A stretch of 64,000 nucleotides of DNA from Pseudomonas frederiksbergensis (GCF_035751725.1 NZ_CP142104.1:4402001-4466000), one strand, 5' to 3'; counted from the first letter of the stretch, positions 44,921 to 54,330 are shown. Notes: a model not told the origin generated them from the sequence alone. Program-made: numbers and translations.

Positions 44921-45424
44921 TCAGCGGCTGGCCTGCAACGCCCTGGCCATCTCGAGATGGGTTTGCAGCTTGGGCAGCGTTTCGTCAGCGAACGCCTTGA
45001 TCTCCGGCACATTGGTGGTCTGGGCCTGTTGCTGGATCTGCTCGATGGCTTCCTCAGTGGCCTTGACCTGGCTGGCGGCATAGGCCGCTTCAAATGACTC
45101 ACCCTCCGCCACCTGTGGCATCAGGGTCTTTGCCTTGTCCGCCACTTCTTCCCGTGGCGCGACAGGCAAATCAAGTTTCTTGGCGATTTTCGCCAGATGC
45201 TGGTTGGCGGTGGTGCGGTCGTTGATCACCATGATGGTGTAGTCCTTGACCTCCCGTGACTCCGCCTTCGAATGCGCCTCGCGGCTGGCTTCGATGTCGG
45301 CCATGCCTTTGGCGGACGCATCGTTGATGAACTCGACAGGTGACTGGGCCCACGCACTGTTGGCACCCAGGCCCATCAGCATGACAACACTGGTGGTGCG
45401 TAAAAAGGTGGCCATCCGGCTCAT
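44921..45424 (-). CDS. DUF4142 family periplasmic protein
   Basis: A 167-residue exported protein: signal peptide about residues 1-26 (SVVMLMGLGANSAWAQ), then a helical, ferritin-like four-helix bundle with FINDASAKGMADIEASREA and AKIAKKLDLP, the DUF4142 pattern. The ATG at 45424 has GAGGAGGG upstream. Members are often stress-induced and of unknown role. It lies between the SDR and KGG-like genes on the same strand. Confidence 0.85.
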   Translation of the reverse strand: MSRMATFLRTTSVVMLMGLGANSAWAQSPVEFINDASAKGMADIEASREAHSKAESREVKDYTIMVINDRTTANQHLAKIAKKLDLPVAPREEVADKAKTLMPQVAEGESFEAAYAASQVKATEEAIEQIQQQAQTTNVPEIKAFADETLPKLQTHLEMARALQASR

Positions 45425-45493
45425 GGTCACGCCCTCCTCTGAAAGAAAATGCGATGGTTTTTCCACCGCGCAAATCAGAACCACCACGGATAT

Positions 45494-45652
45494 TCAGCGA
45501 GATGTGCGACCCGGCTTGCGGCCAATCTCGGCTTTCAGCGGACTTTTATCGACACTCGCGACGGTGGTTCTCCCACTTTTGCGACCCGCTTCGGACACCT
45601 TCGTTCGATCGTGGGCAATGTTTCCCGGATAAATGTTGCTCGAACCGCGCAT
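45494..45652 (-). CDS. small basic KGG/YciG-like stress protein
   Basis: A 52-residue basic hydrophilic protein. NIYPGNIAHDRTKVSEAGRK resembles the GNFA-D-x-x-ASEAGRKGG repeat of KGG-motif (YciG/con-10-like) proteins, with GRKSG in place of GRKGG and GRKPGRTSR at the end as a possible second half-repeat. GGAGGG lies 7 nt before the ATG. The upstream in-frame extension is not coding. Such proteins are induced in stationary phase or by stress. It shares strand and spacing with DUF4142 and SDR, so an operon is possible. Confidence 0.55.
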   Translation of the reverse strand: MRGSSNIYPGNIAHDRTKVSEAGRKSGRTTVASVDKSPLKAEIGRKPGRTSR

Positions 45653-45770
45653 GATCCAGCCCTCCGTATTGCAAGAATGTTGGGCACGCGTACCCCGTAT
45701 TTCATTTGAAATGGCCCGGGATTCAAGGTTTGGAAAAAGCGCTGGCGCCACGACGAACGGTGACGCGGAC

Positions 45771-47120
45771 TCAGATGCCGAAGGCCCGGTGATTGTGGCG
45801 CTTGGCTGCGTACATCGCCTCATCGGCGTGGCGGAACAGGGTCACGTCCTCGGTGCCGTGGTCGGGAAAACAGGCCACGCCGATGCTCGGCTCGATGTTC
45901 AGGCAGTGGCCGTCCAGCCGTAGCGGCTGAGACAATGCCTGGCGGATTTTCTTTTGCACCCTGTCGGCGTCTTCCACACTGTGAATGCTGTGGAGCAACA
46001 CCACGAACTCATCGCCACCGATGCGCGCAACGGTGTCGGTGTCACGTACGCACCCCTTCAATCGACTGGCGACCGCTTGCAGCAGCATGTCGCCGACGCC
46101 GTGACCGTAGGTGTCGTTGACCTGCTTGAAACGGTCCAGGTCGATATACAGCAACGCCATCCGCCCGGATGCAACGCGGGCCGCGGCAAGCGCGGCCTTG
46201 AACCGATCGCGCAACAACTCGCGATTGGGCACTTGGGTCAGTTGGTCGTACTGCGCCATGTGCTGGAGCCGGGCGTGCAGTTGCTGGCGCTCGATGGCCA
46301 GGGTGATCTGGGCGCAGACGTATTGCAGCAGTTCCTTGTCCTGCTCCGTATAGCGCTCGCTGTCCGGGGCGCTCTTGACGATCAACGCGCCGATCGTGCT
46401 GCTCTGGGAATTGAGCGGCACGCCCAGCCAGCAAGGCGCATCGGGTTTCGCCACGAGATCGCAGAACTCCACGGGCGACGCGCTGCAACCGGGCGTGAGC
46501 AGGATCGGCTGTCCACTGCGTATCACTTCGGCACATAAGCGCCCGACCGCCGTGCCCGGTAGCTCTGGCTGTCGCTCCCGATCGTCGACGTGATAGGCAA
46601 AGTTGAGTTGCTCGCACTGCTCGTCATACAGCGCCACCGAGAAATTCAGCGCCGGCAGCCATTCGCCAATAATGAAGTGAATACGCTTGAACAACGCCAG
46701 CAGATCGGCGGCGGCGTGGGCCGCCTCGGAAATGGCATATAACGCAGCCTGCCGGGACTCCGCCTGCTTGCGCTCGGTGATGTCGCGGGCCACGGCGATG
46801 CGCAGTTGGTCAGCCTCGGACCAGCGCGCCGACCACAGGATATGCACCACCCCACCGTCCTTGCGCAGGTAGCGATTCTCAAAATTGAGCTTGGGCTCGC
46901 CCTCCATGACCTCTCGCGCGGCATCCAGGGTTCGCTGACGGTCGGCGGGGTGCACCAGGTCAATCATCGCCCGGCCAATCAGCTCTTGGGGGGTGTAGCC
47001 GAGAATACGCTCGCAGGCGGCGCTGACGAACACGAAGCGCCCCTGGGCATCGACAGCGCATACAGCGTCGAGCAGCAGATCGAGGTAACTGGCCAACGGC
47101 GTGGAATATCGAATGTCCAT
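45771..47120 (-). CDS. PAS-GAF-GGDEF diguanylate cyclase
   Basis: A cytosolic sensor of about 449 residues: PAS domain (about 10-125, with FVFVSAACERILGYTPQELIG and a PAC segment), GAF domain (about 130-275) and a C-terminal GGDEF domain with intact ARIGGDEFVVLLH. The RxxD inhibitory site (RDTD) stands five residues before GGDEF, so product inhibition is expected. No transmembrane segment and no EAL domain. Likely an active c-di-GMP synthase responding to a soluble signal. The start could be the ATG at 47120 (MDIRYSTP) or one ten codons earlier at 47150. Confidence 0.88.
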   Translation of the reverse strand: MDIRYSTPLASYLDLLLDAVCAVDAQGRFVFVSAACERILGYTPQELIGRAMIDLVHPADRQRTLDAAREVMEGEPKLNFENRYLRKDGGVVHILWSARWSEADQLRIAVARDITERKQAESRQAALYAISEAAHAAADLLALFKRIHFIIGEWLPALNFSVALYDEQCEQLNFAYHVDDRERQPELPGTAVGRLCAEVIRSGQPILLTPGCSASPVEFCDLVAKPDAPCWLGVPLNSQSSTIGALIVKSAPDSERYTEQDKELLQYVCAQITLAIERQQLHARLQHMAQYDQLTQVPNRELLRDRFKAALAAARVASGRMALLYIDLDRFKQVNDTYGHGVGDMLLQAVASRLKGCVRDTDTVARIGGDEFVVLLHSIHSVEDADRVQKKIRQALSQPLRLDGHCLNIEPSIGVACFPDHGTEDVTLFRHADEAMYAAKRHNHRAFGI

Positions 47121-47390
47121 GGCGCGCAAGCCGTCCGGATAATGAGGCAATGGGCGAACCGGGTCATCACCCGTTCACGACGCCAATAGGGCATGCGAAG
47201 CCGACGTACACCCCACGGTAGTGATGAGGATAGCGCAGGGTGTCGACAGATGGTTACCCAGACGCCTGAAGATAGCAAACGCCCCAGGCACGGGGATCAG
47301 GGCGCAGCTCCGACATGGCAGACGGATTTCCCGTCCAAGCCCCTGGGCAGGGTCCTACGCAGAAGTCTCCAGTAACACTCAAACACACCG

Positions 47391-47434
47391 GAATCGGCCG
47401 ATTCAAAGCCCCGCCGATCAGACTGTAAAGTCTG
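47391..47434. promoter_or_regulatory. two palindromes upstream of the alpha-oxoamine synthase gene
   Basis: GAATCGG-CCGATTC, a perfect 14-bp palindrome (47391-47404), and CAGACT-gtaa-AGTCTG (47419-47434). Both lie in the otherwise empty 337-bp space between the GGDEF gene and the synthase (47151-47487) and could be operators for a dimeric regulator. The remainder of that space shows nothing that I can support. Confidence 0.45.
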
Positions 47435-47487
47435 GAAACACAAGCCCCCACGGACAGCAACGCTCAACCAAGGAATGTACTCACGCC

Positions 47488-48723
47488 ATGAATCAGATTG
47501 CCCAGCCCACTCAGCACTTCAATAACTATCGCAAAATCATTTCCCTGGCCGACCAGGATTGGCAGAACGCCGAAAGCGGCAGAATTGCTGGATTGAATGT
47601 CGAGGTCCAGTCGCCCAACGTCCTCGTCGACCAATATGGTCGTACCTTGCATCACTTCTGCACCACGTCGTACCTGGGCCTGGATTATCACCCCGCCTTG
47701 CTGGACGGCGCCATGATGACCCTATGGGAAACCGGGACCCTGCGTGTCGCCAACTCGAAGAACCGCAGCCGGCTGGCAATCCTGGACCAATACGAAACCC
47801 AGCTGTCGGAACTGTTCGGTGCCAGTTGCCTCAGTGCGCTGTCATGCAGCGCGGCGAGCGCGGGGATCCTGCCACTGTTGGCCAGTGGCGCGCTAACCGG
47901 CAACCGTCCGCCGCTGATGGTGTTCGACAAGCAGGCCCACTACTCAATGAACCATCTCAAGGCCGCGTGCGCCGATGAAACCGAGGTCATTACCTGCCCG
48001 CATAACGACATGGATTTTCTCGAGGACGCGTGCAAACGCCGGGGTAACGTGGCCTACGTGACTGACGGCGCCTACAGCATGGGTGGCATGGCGGACCTGG
48101 ACAGCCTGCTGTATCTCAAGCAGCGTTATGGCCTGTTTCTTTATCTGGACGATTCCCACGCCCTGTCAACCGTCGGGACTGGCGGCATGGGCCTGGTGCG
48201 CTCGCGGATCCACGCGGTGGATGAGCGAATCCTGATCGTTGCCTCGCTGGCCAAGTCATTCGGGGCCAGCGGTGGGCTGGCCATGTTCGGCAACGAACGG
48301 CACAAGACGCTCGTACAACGCTACGGCGGCCCGACCAATTGGTCGCAGAGCCTCAACTCGGCGGCTATTGGCGCAGGCATGGCCTCGATCCGCTTGCATC
48401 GCAGCCAAGAATTCCATGCCCTGCAAGAGCGCTTGCAGGCTAATATCCGCTTCTTCGACAGCCTCATCCGCACCGAACAGTATGCAAGCCCCATGGCGAT
48501 CCGGCTGGTGCGCTGCGGTGAGGCAGCCCTGGCCACCCGGCTGGCGGTCGAGCTGGCCGACCTGGGGTATTTCACTTCAGCGGTATTTTTCCCGGTGGTC
48601 CCCCAAGACAAGGCCGCGATCCGCATCACCCTGCGGGCCGACATGGAGCCGGAGGTGATTCGTTCCTTCTGCGAACGGCTCACCGATCTTTTGGTAGCCA
48701 ACGGACGTGACATCTGTTCTTGA
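47488..48723 (+). CDS. alpha-oxoamine synthase family PLP enzyme, product unknown
   Basis: A 411-residue fold-type I PLP enzyme of the KBL/BioF/SPT/CqsA class, which condenses an amino acid with an acyl thioester to give an alpha-aminoketone. The PLP Lys256 (VASLAKSFGASGG), cofactor Asp221 and His224 (YLDDSHALSTVGTGGMG) and ring-stacking His151 (KQAHYSMNHL) are present. The usual G-S-R glycine-rich acyl-CoA motif is replaced by VANSKNRSR, so the acyl donor may differ from that of BioF/Kbl. The ATG at 47488 is the first credible start; the upstream frame has no coding character. Followed 12 bp later by an MFS exporter. Confidence 0.82.
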   Translation: MNQIAQPTQHFNNYRKIISLADQDWQNAESGRIAGLNVEVQSPNVLVDQYGRTLHHFCTTSYLGLDYHPALLDGAMMTLWETGTLRVANSKNRSRLAILDQYETQLSELFGASCLSALSCSAASAGILPLLASGALTGNRPPLMVFDKQAHYSMNHLKAACADETEVITCPHNDMDFLEDACKRRGNVAYVTDGAYSMGGMADLDSLLYLKQRYGLFLYLDDSHALSTVGTGGMGLVRSRIHAVDERILIVASLAKSFGASGGLAMFGNERHKTLVQRYGGPTNWSQSLNSAAIGAGMASIRLHRSQEFHALQERLQANIRFFDSLIRTEQYASPMAIRLVRCGEAALATRLAVELADLGYFTSAVFFPVVPQDKAAIRITLRADMEPEVIRSFCERLTDLLVANGRDICS

Positions 48724-48735
48724 AACGAGCCCTTG

Positions 48736-49899
48736 ATGAAAAACCGTACAACGCTGATCGTCACTTGCACCACGGTCTTCCTGGCACAGCTGGGCATGAG
48801 CATTTACCTACCGGCCCTGCCGGACATTGCCCAGGCCCTGGGCGCGGATGCGTCCCGAGTGTCGTGGGGCTTGTCGGTGTACCTGATCGGCATGGCCCTG
48901 CCGATGCTGATGTGGGGCAGCCTGAGCCAGCGCATCGGGCGCAAGCCTGTGCTGTTGGCGGCATTGACGCTGTACGGTTTGGGGAACCTGGCGTTGCCGC
49001 TGGGCACGACGATCGAAACGTTCCTGGCGTTCAGGTTGATCCAGGGCATCGGCGCCAGCGGCATTTCGGTGATGGCACGGGTGTTGATCCGTGACAGCTT
49101 CAGCGGCGACCTGCTGGCCAAGGCCTTGTCCTGGATATCGATTGCCTTTGTGGTTGCCCTCGGCATCGGCCAATACCTCGGCTCGCTGATCCAGGCTGTG
49201 TTTGGGTGGGAAGCGATTTTTCTCGGTTTGGGCGCGGCCAGCCTGGTCATGGCCGCCGCCGTGTCAACGGCAACATTCCCGGTGCTTGCCGAAGGTAGCA
49301 ACGGACAATCAGCGTGGCGGATCTATGGACGGATACTCCAGCATCGCGGTTTTCTGTTACCAGCTTTGGCGGGCGGCTTGGGCTACGGCGTCATCATCGC
49401 CTTCAATACCGCCGCGCCGCTGATTCTGCAGGAGAGCTTCCACTGGTCGCCCATCGAGTACGGGCTGCTGGGCTGGCCGATCAGCGCGGCGTATCTGCTG
49501 GGCGCGCTCGCGGTGAACGCTTTTGTGCTGCGAACGGGCCAGCGGCGGCTGATGGGCTGGGGCATCGCCTTGGTAGTGGGCGGCAGCGCGACCATGCTGG
49601 CAGGAAGCGTTTCACTGAGCAGCGTCGCGCTTGTGTTCTGGTTGCCGTACTGCTTCGCGGTGTTTGGCCAGTCGCTGAACTATCCAATCAGCCTGTCGCT
49701 GGCAAACGAAGGCTCGCCGATCGCCGGCGCTTACGCCATGGCATTGAGCGGGTTCCTGCACCAGCTGATGGCTTCGGTGATCGGTGCCATGGCCAGCCTG
49801 TTGTTGAGTCAACAGGCCTGGCCACTGGCGGTGCTGTGCACGTTGTTAGCGGTGGCGGCGATGCTGTGCGCAAGGTTCACGCCGCCCCGGGTCGCTTAG
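48736..49899 (+). CDS. MFS efflux transporter (Bcr/CflA-like)
   Basis: A 387-residue, 12-TM drug/proton antiporter-type permease. The first half contains [14 protein letters not shown] and the loop [14 protein letters not shown], the MFS signature between TM2 and TM3; [22 protein letters not shown] is the Bcr/CflA-type TM4 motif. It starts 12 bp after the oxoamine synthase and is likely to export that enzyme's product. Its stop overlaps the stop of the convergent alcohol dehydrogenase gene by 4 nt. Confidence 0.88.
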   Translation: MKNRTTLIVTCTTVFLAQLGMSIYLPALPDIAQALGADASRVSWGLSVYLIGMALPMLMWGSLSQRIGRKPVLLAALTLYGLGNLALPLGTTIETFLAFRLIQGIGASGISVMARVLIRDSFSGDLLAKALSWISIAFVVALGIGQYLGSLIQAVFGWEAIFLGLGAASLVMAAAVSTATFPVLAEGSNGQSAWRIYGRILQHRGFLLPALAGGLGYGVIIAFNTAAPLILQESFHWSPIEYGLLGWPISAAYLLGALAVNAFVLRTGQRRLMGWGIALVVGGSATMLAGSVSLSSVALVFWLPYCFAVFGQSLNYPISLSLANEGSPIAGAYAMALSGFLHQLMASVIGAMASLLLSQQAWPLAVLCTLLAVAAMLCARFTPPRVA

Positions 49900-51044
49900 A
49901 AAGCGCTGCGGAAAATTTCCTCGATTTGCCGCTGGTCCGCCGCCCGCGGGTTGGTCAGGCCGCATGCGTCCTTCAGGGCATTGGCAGCCAGCACCGGCAC
50001 GTCATTGAGGCGCATGCCCAACTCCCGCAAGCCTGCTGGAATATCCACGTCCACGGCCAGGCTGCGAATCGCCGCGATGGCGGCCTGCGCGCCTTCTTCA
50101 GGGCTGAACCCGCGAATATCGGCGCCCATGGCGTGGGCTACGTCCGTCAGCCGGACGGCACATACCATGGCATTGAAACTCTGCACATGGGGCAGCAATA
50201 CGGCGTTGCATACACCATGGGGCAAGTCATAGAAGCCGCCCAACTGGTGCGCCATCGCATGCACGAAACCCAGCGAAGCATTATTGAATGCCATCCCCGC
50301 GAGAAACTGTGCGTAAGCCATATTCTCCCGCGCCGACAAATCGTTGCCGTCACGCACGGCCAGACGCAGGTTGTTGCTGATCAATGTAATCGCCTTAAGG
50401 GCACAGGCGTCGGTGATGGGCGTGGCGGCCGTGGAGACATAAGCCTCGATCGCGTGAGTCAACGCATCCATGCCGGTGGCGGCGGTCAAGCCCTTGGGCA
50501 TCGCCACCATCAGGGCCGGGTCATTGACCGACATCAGCGGCGTTACGTTACGGTCGACGATGGCCATTTTCACGTGGCGCGTATCGTCGGTGATGATGCA
50601 GAAACGGGTCATTTCACTGGCGGTGCCCGCCGTGGTGTTGATGGCAATCAAGGGCAGCTGCGGCTTGCTGGAACGATCGACGCCTTCGTAGTCGCGGATC
50701 TGTCCACCGTTGGTCGCGCACAGCGCGATGCCCTTGGCGCAGTCATGGGGGGAGCCGCCGCCCAGCGACACGATGAAATCGCATCGGCTTTCTTTCAGCA
50801 AACCGAGCCCGAGTTCGACGTTGGCAATGCTCGGGTTGGGCTTGGCACCGTCGTAGATCACCGCGTCGACGTCCTGGATCGCCAGCAACTCGGCCACTTT
50901 GGTGGCAACACCGGCCTTCGCCAACCCAACGTCGGTGACGATGAGCGCCTTGCGAAAACCGTAGTTGCGGATGGCGGTCATCGCCTCGTCGAGGCAACCC
51001 AGGCCCATGATGTTCACGGCTGGAATGAAAAAAGTGCTGCTCAT
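49896..51044 (-). CDS. iron-containing alcohol dehydrogenase
   Basis: A 382-residue group III alcohol dehydrogenase ([16 protein letters not shown] start). The nucleotide motif [11 protein letters not shown] (about residues 96-106), the metal-binding [12 protein letters not shown] and [20 protein letters not shown] with the Fe-ligand histidines are intact. Close relatives in pseudomonads act in alcohol (ethanol/butanol) catabolism. It converges on the oxoamine synthase/MFS pair, so cooperation with them is only a possibility. The ATG at 51044 is the family start; the longer frame lacks similarity. Confidence 0.93.
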   Translation of the reverse strand: MSSTFFIPAVNIMGLGCLDEAMTAIRNYGFRKALIVTDVGLAKAGVATKVAELLAIQDVDAVIYDGAKPNPSIANVELGLGLLKESRCDFIVSLGGGSPHDCAKGIALCATNGGQIRDYEGVDRSSKPQLPLIAINTTAGTASEMTRFCIITDDTRHVKMAIVDRNVTPLMSVNDPALMVAMPKGLTAATGMDALTHAIEAYVSTAATPITDACALKAITLISNNLRLAVRDGNDLSARENMAYAQFLAGMAFNNASLGFVHAMAHQLGGFYDLPHGVCNAVLLPHVQSFNAMVCAVRLTDVAHAMGADIRGFSPEEGAQAAIAAIRSLAVDVDIPAGLRELGMRLNDVPVLAANALKDACGLTNPRAADQRQIEEIFRSAF

Positions 51045-51186
51045 GGGGACACGCTCCTGAAAGAGGCCGAATCGGCAGGGGCGTACAGGATTGACCGACT
51101 GGTCACGACGTATCTTGATCTGGCTCAAGACTGGGTCGTGATAAAGTCACGCCCTGCCTTTGCCACGTTTTGAGATGACTTTCGCG

Positions 51187-52206
51187 ATGACCGATTTCCA
51201 GGAATACGACGCCCGGCTCGAAGAGTGGGAGACCTTGCGCGCCGACACCACCTTCAGCGGCCTGTTGGTAGGCAATGGCGCCAGCCGCGCCGTGTGGGAC
51301 GATTTCGGCTACGACTCATTGTTCGAGAACGCCCGTACCGTCGAGGAAAAACCCTTGAGTGCGTCGGAACTGAGCGTGTTCGACGCACTGCAGACGCGAA
51401 GTTTCGAACAGGTGCTGGGGGCATTGAAAACCACCAGCCGGGTCAACAAGGCCCTGGCCGTCAGCTCCGCCGCGCCGCGCAATCGTTATTACGCGATCAA
51501 GGAAGCGCTGATCAACACCGTACACGCCGTGCATATTCCTTGGCGGCTGGTACAACCCTCGACCCTGGCAAGCCTGAACCAAGAATTGGGGCGCTACCGC
51601 ACGGTGTTCACCACCAACTACGATTTGCTGAGCTATTGGGCGCTACAGCACGCGCCCGAGACGTTCACCGATCTGTTCCTGGGCGCCGATCACAGCTTCG
51701 ACTTGAGCCAGACCCACCTCGACAAACCTCGCCTCTTGTACCTGCACGGCGGCCTGCACCTGGTGCGCAACCAGGACGGGACGGCACGCAAGCTCACGTC
51801 CACCGAAGGCACGCTGCTGGGCAGTTTCGCCATCAACAACACCATCAAGACCCTTGACGATGTACCGTTGCTGGTCAGCGAAGGCCCGAGCCAGGACAAG
51901 CTCAAGACCATCCGCAGCAGCGACTATCTGTCGTTCTGCTACGACCAACTGCTGCACCATCACGACAACCTTTGCCTGTTCGGCCACGCCCTCGGCGAGC
52001 AGGACAACCACATCGTCCACGCCTTGCGCCAGGCAGCGCCGAAGACCGTTGCCCTCTCGATCTACCCGCGCAGCCAGGCGTTCATCCAGCACCAGAAACG
52101 GCATTACGCCAAGCTATTCCAAGGGCTGGACACGCAGCTGCGCTTTTTCGATGCCAAGAGTCATCCGCTGGGCGATCCGAAGTTGACGGTGCCGGTGGAG
52201 GTCTAG
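51187..52206 (+). CDS. DUF4917 SIR2-like protein
   Basis: A 339-residue protein. N-terminal FSGLLVGNGASRAVWDDFGYDSLF, central FTTNYDLLSYWAL and LLYLHGGLHL, then LFGHALGEQDNHIVHALRQA resemble the SIR2-like fold used by NAD-cleaving defence proteins, as in the DUF4917 group. NAD binding would use GNGAS and TTNYD. No transmembrane segment or obvious partner is present. An ATG at 51175 is also in frame. The call comes from motif shape only. Divergent from the alcohol dehydrogenase gene. Confidence 0.7.
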   Translation: MTDFQEYDARLEEWETLRADTTFSGLLVGNGASRAVWDDFGYDSLFENARTVEEKPLSASELSVFDALQTRSFEQVLGALKTTSRVNKALAVSSAAPRNRYYAIKEALINTVHAVHIPWRLVQPSTLASLNQELGRYRTVFTTNYDLLSYWALQHAPETFTDLFLGADHSFDLSQTHLDKPRLLYLHGGLHLVRNQDGTARKLTSTEGTLLGSFAINNTIKTLDDVPLLVSEGPSQDKLKTIRSSDYLSFCYDQLLHHHDNLCLFGHALGEQDNHIVHALRQAAPKTVALSIYPRSQAFIQHQKRHYAKLFQGLDTQLRFFDAKSHPLGDPKLTVPVEV

Positions 52207-52220
52207 CCTCTCGATGGCGC

Positions 52221-52802
52221 CTACAAGGTAATCGCCGTACCGAGCAACGTCAGGAACCCCGCCAGCCAATTCGGGTGCGCCGGCCAGGCCGGTGCCGTGG
52301 CCAGGTTGCCCTGGACGTGGCCTTCGGTCACCGGGATGTCGATGAACGTCCCGCCAGCCAAGCGCACTTCCGGGGCACAGGCCGGATAGGCGCTGCACTC
52401 GCGCCCTTCCAGGATGCCCGCCGCCGCCAGCAACTGCGCACCGTGGCACACCGCCGCGATCGGCTTTCCCGCCATGTCGAAATCGCGCACCAGTTGCAGG
52501 ACTTTTTCGTTCAGTCGCAAGTATTCCGGCGCTCGACCGCCTGGCACCAGCAACGCATCGTAGTCGGTCGCCTCGACGCCGGCGAAGTCATGGTTGAGGG
52601 CGAACAGATGTCCTGGTTTTTCGCTGTAGGTCTGGTCGCCCTCGAAGTCATGAATCGCCGTGCGGACAGTCTGCCCAGACGTCTTGTCCGGGCAGACGGC
52701 ATGGACGGTGTGGCCGACCATCTGCAAGGCCTGGAACGGCACCATGACTTCGTAATCTTCGACGTAATCGCCGACCAGCATGAGGATTTTCTTGGCGGCC
52801 AT
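52221..52802 (-). CDS. DJ-1/PfpI family protein
   Basis: A 193-residue cytosolic protein of the DJ-1/PfpI superfamily. The nucleophile elbow Cys is in AVCHGAQLL (about residue 116), with the Glu/Asp of [15 protein letters not shown] near the N-terminus, as in PfpI-type proteases, glyoxalases and chaperones. Enzymatic role (glyoxalase, amidase or chaperone) unproven. It converges on the DUF4917 gene with only 14 bp between them, a tight but unrelated arrangement. Confidence 0.88.
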   Translation of the reverse strand: MAAKKILMLVGDYVEDYEVMVPFQALQMVGHTVHAVCPDKTSGQTVRTAIHDFEGDQTYSEKPGHLFALNHDFAGVEATDYDALLVPGGRAPEYLRLNEKVLQLVRDFDMAGKPIAAVCHGAQLLAAAGILEGRECSAYPACAPEVRLAGGTFIDIPVTEGHVQGNLATAPAWPAHPNWLAGFLTLLGTAITL

Positions 52803-52927
52803 GGAATGGGCTCCTTTGGAATGCGTGGAGGAATGAACGCATTAAAGGTAGTCCGCTGTAACAGAACGGGGGCAAATCCTCGCCGCGAGCTGACGGGCTG
52901 CATCGTAGCGCGCTGACGGTGAACATT

Positions 52928-53015
52928 TGTGGGAGCGAGCCCGCTCGCGAATCAGGCGGCGCGGGTTGTCAGGCGCACCGCGTTTCCGTGCTTCGCGAGC
53001 GGTCTCGCTCCCACA
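52928..53015. repeat. REP inverted pair (BIME)
   Basis: TGTGGGAGCGAGCCCGCTCGCGAA (written as two parts: TGTGGGAGCGAG and CCCGCTCGCGAA) at the left end is matched at the right end by TTCGCGAGCGGTCTCGCTCCCACA in inverse orientation (52992-53015). The pair forms a long stem between the DJ-1 gene and the methyltransferase gene. Confidence 0.85.
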
Positions 53016-53033
53016 GGGTTCCGGTCGGTGTTG

Positions 53034-54251
53034 TCAGGCAAGGTACCCATCTGCCCGCAGCAGCGTTTCGAGGCAGTGCTCGGTGATGTGGTAGAAGGCC
53101 TTGAGTTCTTCGATCTTGGCGAGCAGTTCGGCCGGCTGCACCGGTTCGGCGCGCTTGACGGCCAGGATCATCTTGTTTTTGTTGGTGTGGTCCAGGGAAA
53201 TGAACTCGAACACCTTGGTCTCGTAGCCACACGCTTCGAGAAACAGGGCCCGCAGGCTGTCGGTGACCATTTCCGCCTGTTGGCCCAGATGGAGGCCGTA
53301 TTGCAACATCGGCTTGAGCAGCGCCGGGCTCTGGATTTGCAGGCGGATCTGCTTGTGGCAGCACGGCGAGCACATGATGATCGAGGCGCCCGAGCGGATG
53401 CCCATGTGGATGGCATAGTCGGTAGCAATGTCGCAGGCGTGCAAGGCGATCATCACATCCACCGCGCTCGGCGCCACGCTGCGCACGTCGCCATGCTGGA
53501 AGCTCAGGCCCGGGTGCTCGAGCCGGGCGGCGGCTTCGTTGCACAGCTTGACCATATCCTCGCGCAGCTCGACACCGGTGACCACGCCTTCGGCCTGCAA
53601 GGTGTTGCGCAGGTAATCATGGATGGCGAAGGTCAGGTAGCCCTTGCCCGAGCCGAAATCCGAGACTCGCACCGGTTTGTCCAAGGCCAATGGCGAAGAC
53701 GTGAGGGCGTGGCTGAAGACCTCGATGAACTTGTTGATCTGCTTCCACTTGCGCGACATCGCCGGGATCAGCTCATGTTTGTGGTTGGTCACGCCCAGGT
53801 CGGCCAAAAAGGGCCGGCCCAGGTCGAGGAAGCGGTTCTTCTCACGGTTGTGCCCGGCGGACGGCACCTCCCGCAGTTGCTGGGGCTTGCTCTTGAACAG
53901 CGAGCTCTTGCCCTTCTTGCTGTATTCCAGCTGCGCCTCGTCGGTGACCGCCAGCAAATGCGCGTTCTTGAACGAAGCCGGCAACAGCGCGGCGACGGTC
54001 TCCACGCCTTCGGCCAGCGAAAAATTCTTGGTGATGTCTCGCGTCTTGTAGCGGTAGACGAAGGACAAGCACGGCTGATCCTTGACCGTCAGTTGCTTGA
54101 TGATCAACCGCTGCAGATCAGGTTCGTCACCGGCGTACTTGGCCAGCACCAGCTTGATGAACGCGTTTTGATCGAGGCTGGTTTGCAGCAGTTCGATGAA
54201 CTGAGCGTGGTGATCCGGCGCAGGACGGGCGGGAGTTGCGGTAGCGGACAT
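53034..54251 (-). CDS. class I SAM-dependent methyltransferase (Methyltransf_32-like)
   Basis: A 405-residue cytosolic methyltransferase. The SAM-binding motif I is SDFGSGKGYLTFAIHDYL (about residues 195-212), followed by VTGVELREDMVKLCNEAAA (motif II region), HGDVRSV, and DVMIALHACDIATDYAI with CSPCCHKQI, the hallmark of the family. The N-terminal third is a separate helical domain. Substrate unknown. Single gene flanked by repeats. Confidence 0.85.
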   Translation of the reverse strand: MSATATPARPAPDHHAQFIELLQTSLDQNAFIKLVLAKYAGDEPDLQRLIIKQLTVKDQPCLSFVYRYKTRDITKNFSLAEGVETVAALLPASFKNAHLLAVTDEAQLEYSKKGKSSLFKSKPQQLREVPSAGHNREKNRFLDLGRPFLADLGVTNHKHELIPAMSRKWKQINKFIEVFSHALTSSPLALDKPVRVSDFGSGKGYLTFAIHDYLRNTLQAEGVVTGVELREDMVKLCNEAAARLEHPGLSFQHGDVRSVAPSAVDVMIALHACDIATDYAIHMGIRSGASIIMCSPCCHKQIRLQIQSPALLKPMLQYGLHLGQQAEMVTDSLRALFLEACGYETKVFEFISLDHTNKNKMILAVKRAEPVQPAELLAKIEELKAFYHITEHCLETLLRADGYLA

Positions 54252-54330
54252 GGAAAAGCGGCCTCGGTGCGGGCGGATCGGGAATGGCGGGTATTTTAGG
54301 GGGGATCCGATGCCGGGGCACGGGGAAATT

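Noticed and set aside
49314-51173. 619-codon plus-strand frame over the MFS end and the alcohol dehydrogenase
   Set aside because: It runs antisense through the whole dehydrogenase gene, which has intact motifs; no domain is recognisable in it.
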